Positions 7,942-16,985 of a stretch of DNA of 64,000 bases are shown piece after piece; the first letter of the stretch is position 1, and every line of letters begins with the position of its first letter. The stretch covers positions 2,212,501-2,276,500 of the forward strand of contig NZ_CP025583.1 of assembly GCF_002865605.1 (NCBI RefSeq). Direction: 5' to 3'. Made by a program: the position numbers and the translations under genes. The notes below the pieces were generated by a model. The model saw only the letters and a list, made by a program, of their open reading frames with translations, ran no database searches and was not told where the DNA came from. Source of the stretch: Paracoccus jeotgali. Lineage in GTDB: Bacteria > Pseudomonadota > Alphaproteobacteria > Rhodobacterales > Rhodobacteraceae.

Positions 7942-9303
7942 ATGGTGGCAGAACAGGACAATCGCGACATTGCAGTGGTCATTCTGGCGGCCGGACAGGG
8001 CAGCCGAATGCTGTCGGACCTGCCCAAGGTGCTGCACCGGCTGGGCGGGGTGCCGATGATTGGCCACGCCCTTGCCGCCGCGTCCAGCCTGCAGCCGGAC
8101 CGCATCATCGTCGTCGCCGGCCACGGCGCCGAGGCCGTCCAGACCGCCGTCGGGCGGCTGGACCCGGACGCGCTGATCGCGCTGCAGACCGAACAGTTGG
8201 GCACCGGTCACGCGGTGGCGCAGGCGCTGCCGCAGCTTGACGGCTTCAGCGGCCGGGTGATCGTGCTGTACGGCGACACCCCCTTTATCGCGCCCGAGAC
8301 GCTGACCCGCATGGTCGCGGATGAGGCGCCGGTGGTCGTGCTGGGCTTTCACGCCGCCGTCGCCGGGCGCTATGGCCGGCTGGTCACGGATCAGGCGGGC
8401 GATCTGCTGCGCATCACCGAGTTCAAGGACGCCGACGCCGCCACCCGCGCCATCAGCCTGTGCAATTCCGGCGTCATGGCCATCGACGCAGACCTGCTGC
8501 GCGGGCTGATCGGGCAGCTTGGCAATGACAACGCCTCGGGCGAATACTACCTGACCGACCTCGTGGCGCTGGCGCGCGACGCCGGGCACCGCGCCGCCGT
8601 CGTGGTCTGCGACGAGGCCGAGACGCTCGGCGTCAACTCGCGCGCCGAACTCGCCACCGCCGAGGCGATCTTCCAATCCCGCCGCCGGGCCGAGGTTCTG
8701 GCCCAGGGCGTCACCCTGACCGCGCCCGAGACGGTGTTCCTGTCCCTCGACACCCGGATCGGCCGCGACGCGATCATCGGCCCGAACGTCATCTTCGGCC
8801 CCGGCGTCACCGTCGAAGGCGGGGCCGAGATCCTGGGCTTTTGCCACCTCGAAGGCTGCCACATCGCGACCGGGGCCAGTGTCGGCCCCTTTGCCCGGCT
8901 GCGTCCGGGGGCAGAGCTGGGGCAAAGCGCCCATGTCGGCAATTTCGTCGAGATCAAGAACGCGGTGCTGGATCAGGGCGTCAAGGTCGGGCATCTCAGC
9001 TATATCGGCGATGCCGATCTGGGCGCGCGCAGCAATATCGGCGCGGGCACCGTCACCTGCAATTATGACGGTGTGATGAAGCACCGGACCCGCATCGGGC
9101 GCGACGTGTTCATCGGCTCGGACACGATGCTGGTCGCGCCGGTCAGCGTGGGCGACGAGGCGATGACCGGCTCTGGCTCGGTCATCACGCAGGACGTGCC
9201 CGATGGCGCCATGGCGCTGGGCCGCGCAAGGCAGGTCAACAAGCCCGGCCTCGCCCGCCGCCTGATGCAGTCGCTGCGCGACCGCAAGGCGCGGCAGGCG
9301 TAA
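7942..9303 (+). CDS. glmU: Bifunctional GlcNAc-1-P uridylyltransferase / GlcN-1-P acetyltransferase
   Basis: A 453-residue cytosolic enzyme making UDP-GlcNAc for peptidoglycan and lipid A. The N-terminal nucleotidyltransferase domain carries VILAAGQGSRM, QLGTGHAVAQA and VLYGDTPF. From about residue 250 there is a left-handed beta-helix of hexapeptide repeats (RIGRDAIIGPNVIFG) with the acetyltransferase segment NIGAGTVTCNYDG. An in-frame GTG at 7909 would add 11 residues. The ATG at 7942 gives the usual length. glmS follows 22 bp later, so two steps of the same pathway are adjacent. Confidence 0.96.
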   Translation: MVAEQDNRDIAVVILAAGQGSRMLSDLPKVLHRLGGVPMIGHALAAASSLQPDRIIVVAGHGAEAVQTAVGRLDPDALIALQTEQLGTGHAVAQALPQLDGFSGRVIVLYGDTPFIAPETLTRMVADEAPVVVLGFHAAVAGRYGRLVTDQAGDLLRITEFKDADAATRAISLCNSGVMAIDADLLRGLIGQLGNDNASGEYYLTDLVALARDAGHRAAVVVCDEAETLGVNSRAELATAEAIFQSRRRAEVLAQGVTLTAPETVFLSLDTRIGRDAIIGPNVIFGPGVTVEGGAEILGFCHLEGCHIATGASVGPFARLRPGAELGQSAHVGNFVEIKNAVLDQGVKVGHLSYIGDADLGARSNIGAGTVTCNYDGVMKHRTRIGRDVFIGSDTMLVAPVSVGDEAMTGSGSVITQDVPDGAMALGRARQVNKPGLARRLMQSLRDRKARQA

Positions 9304-9325
9304 TCCCAACGAAAGGCTAGACCAC

Positions 9326-11143
9326 ATGTGCGGCATCATCGGAATCCTCGGCAACAATCAGGTCGCACCGCAGCTGGTCGAGGCGCTGAAGCGGCTGGAA
9401 TATCGCGGCTATGACAGCGCCGGCATCGCCACCGTGGACGACGCCGGCACGCTGGACCGCCGCCGCGCGGTGGGCAAGCTGGTCAACCTGTCCGACCGGC
9501 TGGTCAGCGACCCCCTGTCCGGTCGCGCCGGGATCGGCCACACCCGTTGGGCAACGCATGGTGCGGCGACCGAAATCAACGCCCACCCGCATCGGCGCGG
9601 GCCGGTCGCGGTGGTCCATAACGGCATCATCGAGAATTTCCGCGAGCTGCGCGACGAACTGGCCGCGCAGGGTCTGGCGCCCGAATCCGACACCGACACC
9701 GAAACCGTCGCCATGCTGACCGCCCGCCATCTGGCGCAGGGCCTGACGCCGACCGAGGCCGCGCGCGCGACGCTGGCGCGGCTGAAAGGCGCCTTTGCGC
9801 TGGCCTTCCTGTTCGACGACCAGCCCGACCTGATGATCGCCGCCCGCCGTGGCAGCCCGCTGGCCATCGGTCACGGTCAGGGCGAGATGTTCCTCGGCTC
9901 GGACGCGATCGCGCTGGCGCCCTTCACCGACCGCGTGACCTATCTCGAGGATGGCGACCACGCCATCCTGACCCGCGCCGGGGTCGAGATCTTTGACGCC
10001 GACGGCCGGCCGGTCAGCCGCGAGACCGCGCGCATCGACGTCGGCGCCACCGCCATCGACAAGGGCGGCTACCGGCATTTCATGGCGAAAGAGATCGCGC
10101 AGCAGCCCGCCGTGCTGGGCGATGTGCTGAACCACTATATCAAGGACGACCGCATCGTGCTGCCCGAGGGGCTGGATTTCGCGCAGGTCGACCGGCTGAC
10201 GCTGGTCGGCTGCGGGACCGCCTATCTGGCCGCGCATGTGGCGAAATACTGGTTCGAAAAGCTCGCCCGCCTGCCCTGCGATCTGGATGTGGCGTCAGAG
10301 TTCCGCTATCGCGAGCCGCCGCTGTCGCCCGAAAGCTGGGGGATCTTCGTCAGCCAGTCGGGCGAGACCGCCGACACGCTGGCCGCCCTGCATTACGCGC
10401 GCGGCAAGGTGGCGCGGACGCTGGGGGTGGTGAATGTGGGCACCTCGGCCATCGCACGCGACACCGATCTGGCCCTGCCGACGCTGGCCGGGGTCGAGGT
10501 CTGCGTGGCGTCGAGCAAGGCGTTCACCTGCCAGCTTGCGGTGCTGGCCGTGCTGGCGCTGAAGGCCGGGCATGATCGCGGCTGCCTGAGCGACGCCGAA
10601 CTGGCCGCGCATCTGGCCGATCTGCGCCGCGTCCCGGCGCTCGTTAACCAAGCGCTGGCCACCGCCGACGAGTGCGAGGCGCTGGCCGGCTGGCTGTCCG
10701 ACGCCAGCGACGTGCTGTTTCTGGGGCGCGGGGCGCTGTATCCCGTCGCGCTCGAGGGCGCGCTGAAGCTGAAGGAACTCAGCTATATCCACGCCGAGGG
10801 CTATGCCTCGGGCGAGTTGAAGCACGGGCCCATCGCGCTGATCGACCAGAACATGCCGGTGGTGGTCGTCGCGCCGCGCGACGCGCTGTTCGAAAAGACC
10901 GTCTCGAACATGCAAGAGGTGATGGCGCGCCACGGCCAGGTGCTGCTGATCTCGGACGCAGCCGGTCTGGCCGAGGCCGGCCACGGCATCCGCGCCGGCC
11001 TGACCATGCCCGAGGGCGGCGGCGTCTTCCAGCCGATCGTCTACGCGGTCCCGATGCAATACCTCGCCTATTACACCGCCGTCGCCAAAGGCACCGACGT
11101 CGACCAACCCCGCAACCTCGCGAAATCGGTGACGGTCGAGTAA
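9326..11143 (+). CDS. glmS: Glutamine-fructose-6-phosphate aminotransferase (isomerising)
   Basis: A 605-residue enzyme that converts fructose-6-P and glutamine to glucosamine-6-P. The catalytic Cys2 follows the initiator Met (MCGIIGILGN). The glutaminase domain shows YRGYDSAG, HTRWATHG and HNGIIENF. Two SIS sugar-binding domains follow, with VGCGTAYLA, SQSGETADT and the C-terminal lysine region ending AKSVTVE. No ribozyme is expected or seen upstream. The spacing of 22 bp suggests cotranscription with glmU. Confidence 0.97.
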   Translation: MCGIIGILGNNQVAPQLVEALKRLEYRGYDSAGIATVDDAGTLDRRRAVGKLVNLSDRLVSDPLSGRAGIGHTRWATHGAATEINAHPHRRGPVAVVHNGIIENFRELRDELAAQGLAPESDTDTETVAMLTARHLAQGLTPTEAARATLARLKGAFALAFLFDDQPDLMIAARRGSPLAIGHGQGEMFLGSDAIALAPFTDRVTYLEDGDHAILTRAGVEIFDADGRPVSRETARIDVGATAIDKGGYRHFMAKEIAQQPAVLGDVLNHYIKDDRIVLPEGLDFAQVDRLTLVGCGTAYLAAHVAKYWFEKLARLPCDLDVASEFRYREPPLSPESWGIFVSQSGETADTLAALHYARGKVARTLGVVNVGTSAIARDTDLALPTLAGVEVCVASSKAFTCQLAVLAVLALKAGHDRGCLSDAELAAHLADLRRVPALVNQALATADECEALAGWLSDASDVLFLGRGALYPVALEGALKLKELSYIHAEGYASGELKHGPIALIDQNMPVVVVAPRDALFEKTVSNMQEVMARHGQVLLISDAAGLAEAGHGIRAGLTMPEGGGVFQPIVYAVPMQYLAYYTAVAKGTDVDQPRNLAKSVTVE

Positions 11144-11484
11144 GGCGCGCCGGGCGACCTATCGTCACTCTTGGGGCGCGGGGCTGGACCCCTGCCCGAT
11201 GCTGTCCTAGACTGTCCCCATCAGCCGTCCTTCGCTGGTGTCGGGTGCCTTTGTCGGCACATGCCCGACCCTCGGCGGGCTGTCGCTGTCGGGGCAGGAT
11301 GCACCGGCATGGGTTGTAACCGGGGCCTTGCTGCCCGAGTGACCGCGGGTGATCGCGGTGTTTGCAGATTTGCGGTGCAGCGCCCGGACTTTGGGCCAGC
11401 TGATGACGCAGAACCTCTTCTCTTTCTCCGAGAACCGGAATTGCGCGCGGGCATCGGCACCCGATTTTAAAAGGATGTGTAATC
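11144..11484. other. 341-bp gap without a supported gene
   Basis: This stretch separates glmS from the Hint-domain gene. I find no convincing coding frame. A partial inverted repeat (GTCGGGTGCC near 11238 against GGCA and CCCGAC) is imperfect and lacks a T tract. The last 20 bases hold AAAAGGATG, a good ribosome-binding site for the ATG at 11485. The tail is less GC-rich than the flanking genes. Confidence 0.5.
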
Positions 11485-12594
11485 ATGACCACGGTGACAT
11501 GGCTCTGGATCGGCAACAAGCCGCAGTTGAACCCATCTCCCAACAGCAACATCTCGTATGGGCAGGCAAGCGCCGCGAACGGCTGGACTGCCTCTGGGAA
11601 CACGGGGCTGCAGGCGGTCGATGTGAGCGGGCCGACGAATGGCCGTTGGAATACCACCTATCAGACAGGCACCACCCGTTTTTCCTATGAACAGCCGGGC
11701 GGCGGCGTGACAGGCAATGCGAAGATCGCCGCCTTCACCAGCGCGGATTTCGACATCGAAACCGAGGACGCAGACGGAAACCGGATCACCGTGACCAAGT
11801 CCGGTGTTCTGAAGCAGGCGACGAATGGCGATGTCTTTATCCGCCCCTCCAACGACACCGTTGACGAGTGGGACGACATCACGGTGGTTTACGGGATAAC
11901 GGTAAAGAACGTCACGCCATTGGATTACCGAACCACAATGGCGAAAGTCGGCTTCAACCCCGAGATCAAGGACGTCGAGATCGCGCCGTGCTTCACCCCC
12001 GGCACGATGATCGCCACCGATCAGGGCGAGGTCGCCGTCGAGGATCTGGTGGCGGGTGATCGGGTCTGGACGCGGGACAGGGGCTATCAGCCGATCAGCT
12101 GGATCGGCTCGCGCAGGCTGAATGCGGCGGCGCTCGACGTCTCGCCCAATCTGCGGCCGATCCGTATCGCAGCGGGAGCGCTTGGGAACGGGACGCCGGA
12201 ACGCGATCTGGTCGTCTCGCCGCAGCATCGCATCCTGATCCGTTCGGCCATCGCCGGGCGCATGTTCGGCGCGGATGAGGTTCTGGTCGGGGCCAAGCAT
12301 CTGGTCGGCCTGCCGGGCATCACCGTCGCCCGCGACATGGCGCAGGTCGAGTATATCCACTTCCTGCTGGACGGACACGCCATCGTCCGCTCGAACGGCG
12401 CCGAGACCGAGTCGCTCTATCTCGGCCCCGAGGCGCTGAAGGGGATACCCGACGCCGCCCGCGCGGAAATCCGGCAGCTTTTCCCGGAACTGATCGCTTC
12501 CGCACCCGAGCCCGCGCGTCACCTGCCGCGCGGCCGGCTGGCCCGCAAGCTGGCCGAGCGTCACGCCGCCAATGAGCGGGTTCTGGTGTCGTAA
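11485..12594 (+). CDS. Hint-domain (hedgehog/intein-like) protein with unrecognised N-terminal half
   Basis: A 369-residue protein. Residues 169-315 form a Hint_2-type domain: CFTPGTMIAT with C169 at the splice position, VEDLVAGDRVWTRD, the SPQHRILIR block and the terminal IHFLLDGHAIVRSNG box. C169 is the only cysteine in the protein, consistent with it being the autoprocessing nucleophile. Residues 1-168 are Gly/Thr/Asn-rich and beta-like, with no family I recognise. A basic helical tail follows the Hint domain. No signal peptide is visible, though related proteins may be exported by other routes. The gene stands alone. Its 5' half looks slightly AT-richer than its neighbours, hinting at transfer. 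Confidence 0.8.
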   Translation: MTTVTWLWIGNKPQLNPSPNSNISYGQASAANGWTASGNTGLQAVDVSGPTNGRWNTTYQTGTTRFSYEQPGGGVTGNAKIAAFTSADFDIETEDADGNRITVTKSGVLKQATNGDVFIRPSNDTVDEWDDITVVYGITVKNVTPLDYRTTMAKVGFNPEIKDVEIAPCFTPGTMIATDQGEVAVEDLVAGDRVWTRDRGYQPISWIGSRRLNAAALDVSPNLRPIRIAAGALGNGTPERDLVVSPQHRILIRSAIAGRMFGADEVLVGAKHLVGLPGITVARDMAQVEYIHFLLDGHAIVRSNGAETESLYLGPEALKGIPDAARAEIRQLFPELIASAPEPARHLPRGRLARKLAERHAANERVLVS

Positions 12595-13035
12595 CGCCAG
12601 AATGTTGATTCGACGGGCGGGCCAACGCAGGCCCGGCCGTCGCGTATTCAGTCAGCGCCAGCGTGCCTTGCCTGACCGCACCCGCAGGCGCGGCCGCCGC
12701 TGCCGTCTCGCGCCGATCCAGACTGCCTCTCGCCCACCAGCAGCTGCCGTTCATGCTGAAATCAGCGGCCCCCGAACCGCACCGAAAAGCCCCCATTTCG
12801 GGGCACGGGTTGCATCCCATCAAGAAACCGTTAGGTTCCACCTCGCTTCGTTCCGGCTGAGAACGGGGCCTGCGTGTGCCATTGCATGCGCCCGCGCTGC
12901 CGTTCTGGCGCGCGATTTTCGGCAGGAACGACGCCGATTCTGATCAGGCCGCGGCCCGCGGCATGCTTTGCAGCGGCTGCCGTTCACCCGGCAGGCGCCC
13001 TGGGCCGCGTTGTGTCAACAATGATGATAGGTGCA
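12595..13035. other. 441-bp gap upstream of the symporter gene
   Basis: No supported gene. A short hairpin, GCCCC-(6 nt)-GGGGC at 12789-12804, could mark the end of the Hint transcript but has no T tract. Near 12957-12972 the sequence GGCATGCTTTGCA resembles a sigma-54 element but with a spacer two bases too short. The gap must contain the promoter of the urea-transport genes, which I cannot place with confidence. Confidence 0.45.
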
Positions 13036-14676
13036 ATGCAACTCCATCCCCTCGGAACACCGCTCGTGCTTTCGCTGATGTTTCTGTTCTTCGGCGGAAC
13101 CTTCCTGTTGTCGCTGTCCATCGGACGAAAACGCGAGAACGCAGACAAGTACATGACCGCCGGCAATCAGGTCGGCTATGGCATCTCGGCCGCGTCGATG
13201 ACGGCGACCTGGATCTGGGCCTCGTCGCTTTATGCCTCGGCGACCTCTGGCTATACCTACGGGATCTCGGGCCCGATCCATTACGGATTGTGGGGCGCGC
13301 TGATGATCCTGTTCATTTACCCCTTCGGCCGTCGTATCCGCAGCCTTGCCCCGGAGGCGCATACGCTGGCTGAAATCCTGCATGCCCGTCACGGCCGGTC
13401 GAGCCAGCTGATTCTTGCAGGGTCCAATCTGCTGGGCAGCGTGCTCAGCCTGACCTCGAACTTCATCGCCGGCGGTGCGCTGATCGCGATGCTGTCGCCG
13501 CTGTCCTTCAGCGCGGGCATCCTGATGATCGCGTTGGGGGTGCTGCTGTATACGCTGTGGTCCGGTGTCCGGGCCTCGATCCTGACCGACTTCATCCAGG
13601 TCTGCGCCATGCTGGGCGCGGTGGTGGTCATCGTCCCGGCGGTGTTCTTTGCCGCCGGCGGGACCGAGATCTTTGTCGGCGGCGCGGTCAACCTGACGCC
13701 CTCGCAGCAGAGCTTTTTCTCGTCCGACGCGTTCTTCAACCAGGGTGCGCCCTATATCGCGGCGGTGCTGGCCTATGCCATTGGCAACCAGACCATCGCG
13801 CAGCGCCTGTTCGCAGTGCGCGAGGACAAGATCAAGCAGACCTTCATCACCGCGACCATCGGCTATGGCGCGACGGTGATCGGGGTCGGCATCCTTGGGG
13901 TGCTGGCGCTGTATCTGGGCGTCGATCCCATTGACGGCGACACCAACAACCTGATCCCGCAACTGGCCGCCACCTATCTGGGCCCGGCGCTGCTTTGCGT
14001 GTTCTTCATCATGGTGATCGGCTCGCTGGCCTCGACGGCGGATTCCGATCTGGCGGCGATGTCGTCCATCGTGATGACCGATATCTATGGCCGCAACATC
14101 GCAAAGCCCGGCGATGCCTGTCCGCGGCTGATGCTGCTGATCGGGCGGATGACGATGATCGTGGCCACCGCGGCGGCGCTGTTCTTTGCCAGCGCGCGGT
14201 TCAACATCCTGGAACTGCTGGTGCTGGTGGGTGCGATCTGGGGGGCGCTGGTCTTCCCGGTGATCGCGAGTTTCTATTGGAACAAGGTCACCAACACCGC
14301 CTTTACCGTCTCGGTTCTGGGGGCGCTGATCGCGTTCTTCCCGGTCCGCTTCGGGCTGATCCCGCTGGAAGGGGGCATCGCGGTCGTCACCGACATCCTG
14401 TCCGTGATCGGCGTGGGCGTGATCGCGGGGCTGATGATCTTCGGCTTTCTGGGCGTGCGGGCCGGTGTCGGCGCGGGCGTGGTGGCGGCCGCTGTCGCCA
14501 TGCCATTCGGCATCGGGTTCCTGCACCAATACCCGGTGCTGACCGCCTCGCTGCTGGCCTATGCAATCAGCATGATCCTGTGCGTGGCGCTGTCCTGGCG
14601 CAGCGAAGAGCGGTTCGACTTCCGCCGCATCAGCCGCAAGACCGGCAGTTTCGACGACACCGAAGCGGTCGCCTGA
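13036..14676 (+). CDS. Sodium:solute symporter, Dur3 (urea)-like
   Basis: A large SSS-family (LeuT-fold) permease of 546 residues with about 13-15 hydrophobic segments. After the first helix it has the motif GRKRENADKYMTAGN, then the helix pair with SSLYASATSGYTYGISGPIHYG, which resembles Dur3-type urea symporters, and GSLASTADSDLAAMSSI, the conserved sodium-site helix. I start at ATG 13036, with AGGTG six bases upstream; ATG 13021 is an alternative. Urea as substrate is supported by the UT-type channel two genes on. Other amides or polyamines are possible. Confidence 0.78.
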   Translation: MQLHPLGTPLVLSLMFLFFGGTFLLSLSIGRKRENADKYMTAGNQVGYGISAASMTATWIWASSLYASATSGYTYGISGPIHYGLWGALMILFIYPFGRRIRSLAPEAHTLAEILHARHGRSSQLILAGSNLLGSVLSLTSNFIAGGALIAMLSPLSFSAGILMIALGVLLYTLWSGVRASILTDFIQVCAMLGAVVVIVPAVFFAAGGTEIFVGGAVNLTPSQQSFFSSDAFFNQGAPYIAAVLAYAIGNQTIAQRLFAVREDKIKQTFITATIGYGATVIGVGILGVLALYLGVDPIDGDTNNLIPQLAATYLGPALLCVFFIMVIGSLASTADSDLAAMSSIVMTDIYGRNIAKPGDACPRLMLLIGRMTMIVATAAALFFASARFNILELLVLVGAIWGALVFPVIASFYWNKVTNTAFTVSVLGALIAFFPVRFGLIPLEGGIAVVTDILSVIGVGVIAGLMIFGFLGVRAGVGAGVVAAAVAMPFGIGFLHQYPVLTASLLAYAISMILCVALSWRSEERFDFRRISRKTGSFDDTEAVA

Positions 14677-14687
14677 AAGGAGACATC

Positions 14688-14819
14688 ATGACACCATCCT
14701 TCCTCACCTTCTATGTTCTGGCCTTCCCGGCCATCGTCGCCGTTGTCCTGTTCGTCCTGGTCCGGGCGTTCTGGGGCGAGTGGCGCAAGGCCCGCAGGCA
14801 GGGCCGCAGCATCATCTGA
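14688..14819 (+). CDS. 43-residue membrane protein, putative transporter small subunit
   Basis: A short gene begins 11 bases after the symporter stop, with a strong Shine-Dalgarno (AAAGGAGA) seven bases before its ATG. The 43-residue product has one membrane helix (residues about 5-26, FYVLAFPAIVAVVLFVLV) and a basic cytoplasmic tail (EWRKARRQGRS). Similar tiny proteins occur directly downstream of SSS-family permeases in other proteobacteria and are annotated as putative transporter small subunits. It is probably cotranslated and may stabilise the symporter; no function is proven. Confidence 0.75.
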   Translation: MTPSFLTFYVLAFPAIVAVVLFVLVRAFWGEWRKARRQGRSII

Positions 14820-14831
14820 CCGACCGGAGAG

Positions 14832-14851
14832 GCGCCCGCGTGGCGCGTTTT
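14832..14851 (+). terminator. Weak terminator-like hairpin
   Basis: GCGCC pairs with GGCGC around a five-base loop (14832-14846), followed by G and four T. It lies between the small-subunit gene and the urea channel gene. The stem is short and the T run brief, so it may only attenuate. Confidence 0.3.
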
Positions 14852-14937
14852 CCTTTGAAGCGGCGTGCTGCGCGGCCCATTGCCTGAAGGCGGGGTTCGG
14901 CCTTAATGGGCGCATCGGGATCTGGCGAAGGCGCGGC

Positions 14938-15984
14938 ATGAACATCATCGGCAGGTTTGGCTTACCCTCCGCGTCCGGGGCACCGGCGACGGGGCTGCAT
15001 CTGTCGCCAAGCGGGCTGGCGGGTCAGGGGACAGGCTGGCTCGGCGGCGTGGCGATGCTCGCGGACAGCGTGCTGCGCGGCATGGGGCAGGTGATGTTCC
15101 AGAACAACAGCTATGCCGGGCTGCTGTTTCTGCTGGGCATCGCGGTGAACTCGCCGCTGTTCGCGGCGGCGGCGCTGGCCGGGACAGTGACCTCGACACT
15201 GGCGGCGCTGCTGCTGGGCGCGGATCGGCAGATGGTGCGGGCGGGGCTGTTTGGCTTCAACGGCGCGCTGGTCGGCATCGCGCTGCTGTATTTCCTGGCG
15301 CCGAACCCGCTGACATGGCTTTGCGTGATCCTCGCCGCGTCCTGCGCGACGGTGCTGATGGCGGCGATGATGACGCTATTCCGGGGCTGGGACCTGCCGG
15401 TGCTGACCGCGCCCTTCGTGCTGGTGGCGCTGTCCTTTTTCATGGCGACGGCACGCTTTGGCCGGATCGAGGCCTCGGGCCTGCTGCCCACCGCCGGGCT
15501 GCCGGTCAAGGCCGGACCGCAGGGCGTCGTCACCGCCGCGAGCCTTGGCCAAGGCGCGTTGGAGGGGATCGGGCAGGTGTTCTTCCAGGGCCACATGGTC
15601 AGCAGCGCGATCTTTGGCGCCGGGCTGCTGATCGCCTCGCGCCGGGCCTTCGTCATGGCCGTGGCGGGGACGCTGACCGGGCTGCTAATCGCCTGGGCGA
15701 TGGGCGCGTCCGAGGTGTCGATGCGGGCCGGGGCTTTCGGCTTCAACAGTGTGCTGACCGCGATCGCGCTGGGCGCGGTCTTTCTGCCGCCGGGGCCGCG
15801 CGCGACGATCTATGCGATCTTCGGCGCGGCGGTGACGCCCTTTGTCGCGGCGGCGGCCGCGGCGACGATGGGCACCTTTGGCCTGCCGGCCATGACCCTG
15901 CCCTTTGTGCTGACGAGCTGGGTTCTGTTGCTCGCCGCTCAGAGCCTGCCGGGGCTGACCGCGCCCGCAGCCGTCAGGCGCTAG
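14938..15984 (+). CDS. Urea transporter, UT/Yut (SLC14) family
   Basis: A 348-residue membrane protein with an internal repeat typical of UT urea channels. The first half has GQVMFQNNSYAGLLFLLGIAVNSP and GLFGFNGALVGIALLYF. The second half has GQVFFQGHMVSSAIFGAGLLIASR and GAFGFNSVLTAIALG. The paired 'G.GQv.fq' helices and 'fGfN..L.aiAl' loops form the selectivity filter in the family. I chose ATG 14938, since upstream codons in this frame look non-coding. It probably works with the symporter gene upstream: high-affinity active uptake plus passive entry. No urease gene is in the window. Confidence 0.88.
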   Translation: MNIIGRFGLPSASGAPATGLHLSPSGLAGQGTGWLGGVAMLADSVLRGMGQVMFQNNSYAGLLFLLGIAVNSPLFAAAALAGTVTSTLAALLLGADRQMVRAGLFGFNGALVGIALLYFLAPNPLTWLCVILAASCATVLMAAMMTLFRGWDLPVLTAPFVLVALSFFMATARFGRIEASGLLPTAGLPVKAGPQGVVTAASLGQGALEGIGQVFFQGHMVSSAIFGAGLLIASRRAFVMAVAGTLTGLLIAWAMGASEVSMRAGAFGFNSVLTAIALGAVFLPPGPRATIYAIFGAAVTPFVAAAAAATMGTFGLPAMTLPFVLTSWVLLLAAQSLPGLTAPAAVRR

Positions 15985-16796
15985 GGAAACGACCAGTCGC
16001 CGTGGTCGATGTTGAAGATCCGCAGCGGTGCGCCCGGCCGCTCGGGATCGGCGCGCAGCGAGAACACCGCGCGTTGCGGGCGGCCGAAATTGGTGAAATC
16101 GACATTGATGAAGATCGTGCCGCGCAGCATCGGCGTGTCCGGGTCGGGCTGCGGTTCGGACACGGTGACGTCAAAATCCTGCGCGTTGAACAGCGGATGC
16201 GCCTCGACCCCATTGGATTCGATCAGCCTGACGATGTCGGTGGTGAAGTAATGGCCCGCATGGGCCGGGTCGAGCGGGCTGTCAGGCGAGTGCAGTTCCT
16301 TGTCATAAACCTCGCGGACCAGATCGCGGGCCTGCGCGATCATTGGATCGCTGGCGGGATCGGCACTGGCACTGGCCGGGCGCGGACTGGCGGCGGCGGT
16401 CTGCGCGGCGCGCGTGCCACCCGCAGCCGGCGCGGGGGCCGCAGCGGTGCCGCCCTGGTCGGGGGTGATGAAGCGCTGCGCGACCCAGCCCGCACGGGTC
16501 AGGTCCGCGCTGCGCATCAGGCACCAGCGCTGCGGCAGGGCCGCCCGCTGCGCCTCGGTCAGGGCGCTGTTATAGGGTTCGATCAGCAGCGGCACGCAGG
16601 TCACAAGCTGCAACCCGCCGGCATTCGGCGCCAGCCGGTCGATCACCGGATAATTCGTGCCCGGCCCCATCCGCATGTTCAGCACATCGTTTCCGGCCAC
16701 ACCCTGCACACGCCACGCATCCGGGCCATGGCCGTCGATCTCTGCCAGCGCCGGACCGGCCAGCAGCATCAGCGCCGCAACAAGAAGTTTCCGCAT
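15981..16796 (-). CDS. Secreted SH3-like domain protein
   Basis: A 271-residue protein with a signal peptide (MRKLLVAALMLLAGPALA, cleavage after ALA), placing it in the periplasm. The next 60 residues have an SH3b-like pattern (DVLNMRMGPGTNYPVIDRL) with two cysteines. An Ala/Pro-rich linker follows, then a C-terminal domain with YFTTDIVRLIESNG and FINVDFTNFGRPQ that I do not recognise. ATG 16796 is preceded by GGGGGAGAGAG, so I prefer it to the in-frame ATG at 16817. Its stop interlocks with that of the urea channel in a CTAG. Confidence 0.7.
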   Translation of the reverse strand: MRKLLVAALMLLAGPALAEIDGHGPDAWRVQGVAGNDVLNMRMGPGTNYPVIDRLAPNAGGLQLVTCVPLLIEPYNSALTEAQRAALPQRWCLMRSADLTRAGWVAQRFITPDQGGTAAAPAPAAGGTRAAQTAAASPRPASASADPASDPMIAQARDLVREVYDKELHSPDSPLDPAHAGHYFTTDIVRLIESNGVEAHPLFNAQDFDVTVSEPQPDPDTPMLRGTIFINVDFTNFGRPQRAVFSLRADPERPGAPLRIFNIDHGDWSFP

Positions 16797-16985
16797 CGAT
16801 CTCTCTCCCCCAGCCACGCGTTTCGCGCGGCCCTATTCCATTCCAAGGCTGGACGCGCCCGCCCCTCGCTTCCGGGTAGTCCACGCCGTCCAACCACTCA
16901 CCCCAAGGGCGATTCGCTTGATAGCAGATCGCGGAGGGCCGCGCCCCCTTCGTTTGGACAGGCGGTTAACCAAGGCTTAACGCCC

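Noticed and set aside
9304..9325. A glmS ribozyme
   Set aside because: Only 22 bp separate glmU from glmS, and the ribozyme is not known from this group.
12957..12972. Sigma-54-like promoter GGCATGCTTTGCA before the urea symporter
   Set aside because: The GG and GC elements are two bases closer than the strict spacing of sigma-54 promoters, so I do not call it.
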